64,000 bases of DNA from Periconia sp. R9002 (Eukaryota; Ascomycota; Dothideomycetes; Pleosporales; Periconiaceae). The stretch lies in the NCBI GenBank assembly GCA_023627715.1, contig JAMAHW010000001.1:682001-746000 (forward strand), read 5' to 3'. A model generated the notes under the pieces. That model searched no databases. It was not told the DNA's origin and saw only the letters and a list, made by a program, of their open reading frames with translations. Below are positions 59,925 through 64,000 of the stretch, in pieces; position 1 is the stretch's first letter, and each line of letters begins with the position of its first letter. Made by a program: the position numbers and the translations under genes.

Positions 59925-60551
59925 TATTTGTTTTCCACTGCTGAGTAGCAGTTTTTTGGCATTGCGATATGTGTTCGATTTCGCTACGCTTGTTATGTGC
60001 ATTATTGTGCATTGTTGGAGCAGAAGATACCCAGTAGATCCGTTACTTTACCTACAATAATTGTATCATCACGTTCTTTTGTTCTCTTATCTGCAGGTCC
60101 AAATCAATTGAGATTTCTCTCTCGCACGCATAAATCCACTCCATTGATAGACGTGTGCCAAATTTCTGAATTGACACGAACCGTGTTTTTCTATTCTGTC
60201 TTAAGTATGTAGATACTTTTAGCCTAATCATATGCTGTATTTACACCTCACCAGTGGACCCATGGACCCAGCTTTTCAAATGTTTGTCAATGCTGCGACC
60301 CTTCCAAAGTTGGCGCCAACCACATGTGGACCTATCGATAAGGGTCCGACACGCACGTGCCACCTTCAACATCCTTGCTAGCGGCGCGGAGCCCGATTAC
60401 GGCGAACGATTACTACATCAAACGAAGTGCAACGTCAACGTCAACTCTTAGTACACAACCTACTGAACCTTCAAGAGTCGCCGAAACAGCAAGCGATTAA
60501 GTACCAGTCTTCTCGGCTACCTTCCACTTTGGTCGTTAGCGACTTGCTATC
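59925..60551. other. 0.63-kb spacer
   Basis: It contains the 3' end of the heme oxygenase gene and the promoter of the UBC6-like gene. I see nothing else. Confidence 0.65.
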
Positions 60552-61477
60552 ATGGCTACCCGCGGGCAGTTCAACACGAAGAACCCTACTATAAAACGCA
60601 TCCGTGAGCTCTATCTTCTACTTGGTGTCTTTGACATCTTCCTAATGATAGCATAGTCAAAGAAGCTGCAGAGCTCGCGTCGCAGCCATCGGCCGATTAC
60701 TATGCAGAGCCTATGGAATCCAACCTCTTCGAGTGGCACTTCACCCTGCGAGGACCTCCTGCCCCGTCGCCTTACGCTGGAGGTATCTACCACGGTCGCA
60801 TAGTGCTACCATCGCAATACCCGCTTCGCCCTCCATCCTTTCGGTTCTTGACCCCGACCGGCCGTTTTGAAGTTAACCGCGAAATATGTTTATCAATAAG
60901 TGGCCATCATGAAGAATCATGGCAACCGGCTTGGGGAATTCGCACTGCGCTCGTCGCAATGAGGAGTTTCATGGACACAGACGCAGGCGGGCAGCTTGGA
61001 GGGCTGGAGTGTGGGAAGGAAGTGAGAGAGAGAATGGCAAAGGAGGGAGCCTCTTGGAAGTGTAGTGTTTGCGCGAAATCGAATGCGGAGATACTCAAAG
61101 AGAGGGAGGAATTGGCGAAGGAGTCCAATGGGGAGCAGGAAGAGGAGACTGTGCCGGAACAATTAAGGCTGGCATACCGTAGCGAGCTCGGCGAGAAGAA
61201 AGAGGAGGAGAAGCAAGATAAGGGGAAAGGAAAGGCGGTAGACAAAACACCCATATCTCAGGCTCCTGCCGCGGCAACAGTTCAGAGCACCGCTGCCACA
61301 TCGTCGGCGGAATCGAGGTCGGTGACTCGACCTGCGCCTACGCGAACAGCCCCCGCACCTTACGTGCATCAGATGCCTCGGCAGAACCCCGATCGAACGC
61401 TGGCATGGATCGATACATGCATATATGGGGTCGTTGCAGCACTGCTCTTCATGGTGTTGCGGAAGCTTTATCTATAA
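60552..61477 (+). CDS. UBC6: Tail-anchored ubiquitin-conjugating enzyme E2, UBC6/UBE2J type
   Basis: UBC6-type E2s act in ER-associated degradation with membrane E3 ligases such as Doa10. Exon 1 (60552-60603) and exon 2 (60657-61477) give 290 residues; the join restores MATRGQFNTKNPTIKRILKE (start through first helix). The E2 fold covers about 10-160: NLFEWHFTLRGP, GGIYHGRIVLPSQYPLRPP, and the catalytic Cys95 in REICLSISGHHEESWQPAWG, which lacks the HPN tripeptide, as is normal for this class. A Glu/Lys-rich then Ala/Pro/Thr-rich linker leads to a C-terminal membrane helix (IYGVVAALLFMVL). Linker composition and length fit fungal UBC6 homologues or UBE2J1. Confidence 0.94.
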
Positions 61478-62411
61478 GATGGTTCTATTGTCATGAGTTA
61501 CGGAGGATTGAGCTTTGGCGTTGCATAGAGATACATGGGCGTTATTCTTTGAAAGGTTTGGTTCACATTTGCCTCACAGTTTATATAGAGAAAGAGACTC
61601 TGTTGTTTCCTTGAATTTATTCTCCTGCCTTTTTTTTGACAATGATGCGCATGCTGTCAGACTCGACAGTTTTTTCAAGGTATGGTGCAAATACAGTGAT
61701 GAAAAAAGGTGGTCGGAGCAGGTGCATGGAACACGTGAAAGAAAGTTCGGTGAAAAGTCTGGTTGACAGGTCGAGTGAAAAGCATAGCAACCAAACCCAA
61801 GGTAGGTTGACACGGTTGATTATCAGCATAATTGTCTCCATTATTGCACAAAGTTAACCGTTGTGTCAGGTAGCTTAAAGTTCTAGCTTGTCTGGGAGCA
61901 GTGTCCGTGTACTTGTACGTGTACGGTTCCACATATGGCTGTGCGTCTTCTGTGCGCGTAGCTAGGTGACTACTACTCGAGTCGAGTAATTTGTTTGCAA
62001 ACATTGAACCTTCAAGTACAAATACCGCCTTCTTCCGCCCATTTTCCGCGTTGCATGTGCTCCTGCTCCTTCCATGGGACGCGGACTCGGCTGCCCCACC
62101 GCCGTGCATAACTCATCTGCTCGGTTTGCTCACGTCCACTCGTTGGTTCGGACGCCACTAGCGCGCAGCTGCTGCCTCTACACGAACCACACAACAGACG
62201 TGATACATCAACAACAACAAACATACGATTTCAACCACCTGCTTTTCACGTATATAATACGCCCTCGACACCCCGCCCCCTCTCCACCATCTTCTCAACC
62301 ACCAACTTCTGCCCACAACCCTCTATTATACGCTGCGGCACACACACCCATATAAATTCCTCGCGAGTCTTACTCAATCGAGCATTCTAAGTTCGCATCA
62401 ATCCCATCGCA
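61478..62411. other. 0.93-kb spacer with a TATA site
   Basis: It holds the UBC6 3' end and the promoter of the gene at 62412. Apart from TATATAA at 62251 nothing is recognised. Confidence 0.6.
62251..62257 (+). promoter_or_regulatory. TATA box candidate
   Basis: TATATAA lies 161 bases before the ATG of the last gene and is followed by a C-rich, A/C-rich leader, as expected for a fungal core promoter. Confidence 0.5.
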
Positions 62412-64000
62412 ATGGGGCTCCTCGCTCCCCTCCTCCGTCCTTTCAGGCGGCCGGCGATGGGTGCACAATCCTCTACTCCTCCGCCCACTGCAGCTACATC
62501 CTCGACAAATTCCACTATTCTAAACAACAAGAACAAGACCGAAGGCGAGCGCCGCTGGTTCCAGACATGGCGCCTCCCCCTCCGACGAACTGGAGGTGTT
62601 CAGAAAGTCAAAGTCACCTCCGACCACTACCTTGGCTTCTCCGCCACAGACTCGGGCTACGGATCCGAAAACTCTTCGCAGGTGAGTTGTTTCCCCCCGC
62701 TTCTATTCAGCATTTCCCGATCACTGACCCACAACAGAACAATATCGCTATCGTGGCCCCATTGAACCCCGCGACTTCTGTCTCGCCTCCCGACACTTCT
62801 ACTTCTCCTCCAACTAGCTCCAACTCAGATGCGACAACTCTGGTCGGTTCTTCGGTTTCTCCCACCAATGGAACTGTAACAGACCAGCCCAAATCTGCTA
62901 CAGATGTTGCAGGAACAGAGCTCAAACGGACCTTGGGTAGCCTTGCTAAGGCCGCAATCAACTGCGAATGCCCCGAGGCCATGAAGACCATTAGGTACAT
63001 CAAACTCTTGCAACAATTAGCAACGCAGCAATCCACTCTCCAAATCCATTGGGACCCACCAATCGTTTGGAACGGTCAGGCTTTCCTCTTGAGTCAGGTG
63101 TGCGGTGTTGGACAAGATTGGATTGACCGATTCGACTTGGCCCAAAAAATATACAAACTTACAGAGAAGCAACTCATCCACCCTGAGGACATGGAGGACT
63201 TGGTTAATTGGATGTTCCCTGAGGATGAGAGCCACATTCTTCCTATCATCATTGGCCGCCTCATCATCAACAATCTAGTTGATGAAGGCTGTCTTACACG
63301 TGCCGAAGGCAACCGTCTCGCAGCTCTTGCTCTCACTGTTGACGAGGTCGAGGACTGTGGTAACGTAGTGGAACGCACCAACGAACTTCCCCGAGAAAAG
63401 GCAAAATTAGGAGTCTTCAAGCATCTTCCGCTTCTCCCCGGCGAAGATCGAACTCGCGCTTTGCTACATTTGAGCGAAGCTGCCGCATACTGCGTCTCGG
63501 AGCACGCCGGTGGAGTGTGGTACGATTTACGGTATCTCGATGCCCGTACTGATATTAAGATGTACTTCAAGGCCTGCGAGGGTGCCCAGCAGGGTTATGT
63601 ACGTCCTGAACTCGTCAAATACGCCCGCACTTGGACAGAGAAGGAGACACGCATCCTCCAGCGTAGTCAATTCATCATGGAGCTACTCGACCGATGGGAT
63701 GCCGGCAAAATCAATGATTTCGGAGTCATCAAGTATACGAGGAACAGCTTCTTCCCATTCTATCGTCAGCCACGCGGCGACCAAGAGACACTCGCCAGCA
63801 TCCTCTACAACAAAATCGAAGGAAGTGGAATGGATTGCGACGAGGTCCCCAAGATTGTTGCGCTTTTGCCATATTACGACAACTGCCACGCTGTCGGTGG
63901 GCAACCTTGGATCGATCTCAAATCGAAGCTTGCTGCGGAACTGACGGAGCACAAGCAAATCAACAAACAGCTCATCGAAGAGCACAAAGCCGCCAAAAAA
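62412..64000 (+). CDS. Unrecognised protein, N-terminal 511 residues (runs off right edge)
   Basis: Exon 1 (62412-62681) and exon 2 (62738 to the window end) join in phase across a GTGAGT...ACAACAG intron. The first 150 residues are Ser/Thr/Pro-rich with a basic N-terminus (MGLLAPLLRPFRRP). After that the protein looks folded and mostly helical: ELKRTLGSLAKAAINCECPEA, LAQKIYKLTEKQLIHPED, ESHILPIIIGRLIINNL, ARTWTEKETRILQRSQFI, KIEGSGMDCDEVPKIVALLPYY. The visible end becomes Lys/Gln/Glu-rich and may start a coiled coil. I know no family with these blocks. No stop occurs before base 64000. Confidence 0.8.

Noticed and set aside
1..64000. tRNA, rRNA, CRISPR or a secondary-metabolite cluster
   Set aside because: A scan for the tRNA B-box pattern GGTTCGANTCC with a matching A-box, for rRNA, for spaced identical repeats and for PKS/NRPS/terpene motifs found nothing convincing.

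Overview
The window is nuclear DNA of a filamentous ascomycete (Pezizomycotina). Evidence: short 47-64 bp introns (a few of 150-160 bp) with GT...AG ends and CTAAC-type branch sites; fungal-only families (ENA-type cation ATPase, GH75 chitosanase, NsdD GATA factor, SrbA-like SREBP); long gene-free spacers with microsatellites and TACCTAGGTA-type motifs; and one AT-rich, TpA-rich scar that looks mutated by RIP. A Dothideomycete is plausible, but I infer that only from style. I rebuilt the gene models by joining open frames across splice sites by eye.

Layout. (1) 1-608: start of a Pro/Ser-rich protein gene on the minus strand, running off the left edge, followed by about 10 kb with no gene I can support. 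(2) 10990-16737: an ENA-type P-type ATPase and a secreted GH75 chitosanase. (3) 16738-24800: an 8-kb gene-free spacer leading into the developmental regulator nsdD (24801-26570). (4) 28442-35559: glutamate-cysteine ligase (first step of glutathione synthesis, seven exons) and the membrane-bound bHLH factor SREBP/SrbA. (5) 35560-43200: an accessory-looking island with diverged tandem duplications, a truncated gene copy ended by a RIP-like scar, a gene of unknown family and a convergent protein kinase gene, then a HAD-family hydrolase. (6) 47073-50641: a low-complexity protein and the KEOPS kinase Bud32. (7) 51669-57680: lineage-specific hypothetical genes, one with three 28-residue repeats. (8) 58820-61477: heme oxygenase and a UBC6-type, tail-anchored ubiquitin-conjugating enzyme. 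(9) 62412 to the right edge: the start of an unrecognised large protein.

Most genes are unlinked housekeeping or regulatory loci, and there is no biosynthetic cluster. The most unusual part is 36.9-40.3 kb. Two convergent neighbours, an unknown protein and an intact-looking protein kinase, share a roughly 45-75 residue N-terminal module. The amino acids are kept while most synonymous codons have changed. They also share about 33 bp of leader sequence just before the start codon. In both genes the reading frame moves by +1 at about the same place after the module. A third copy nearby matches only the C-terminal half of the unknown protein and is broken. Such modular sharing between neighbours resembles fungal signalling pairs that pass a signal through a common N-terminal motif. 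That reading is an inference, not something shown here.
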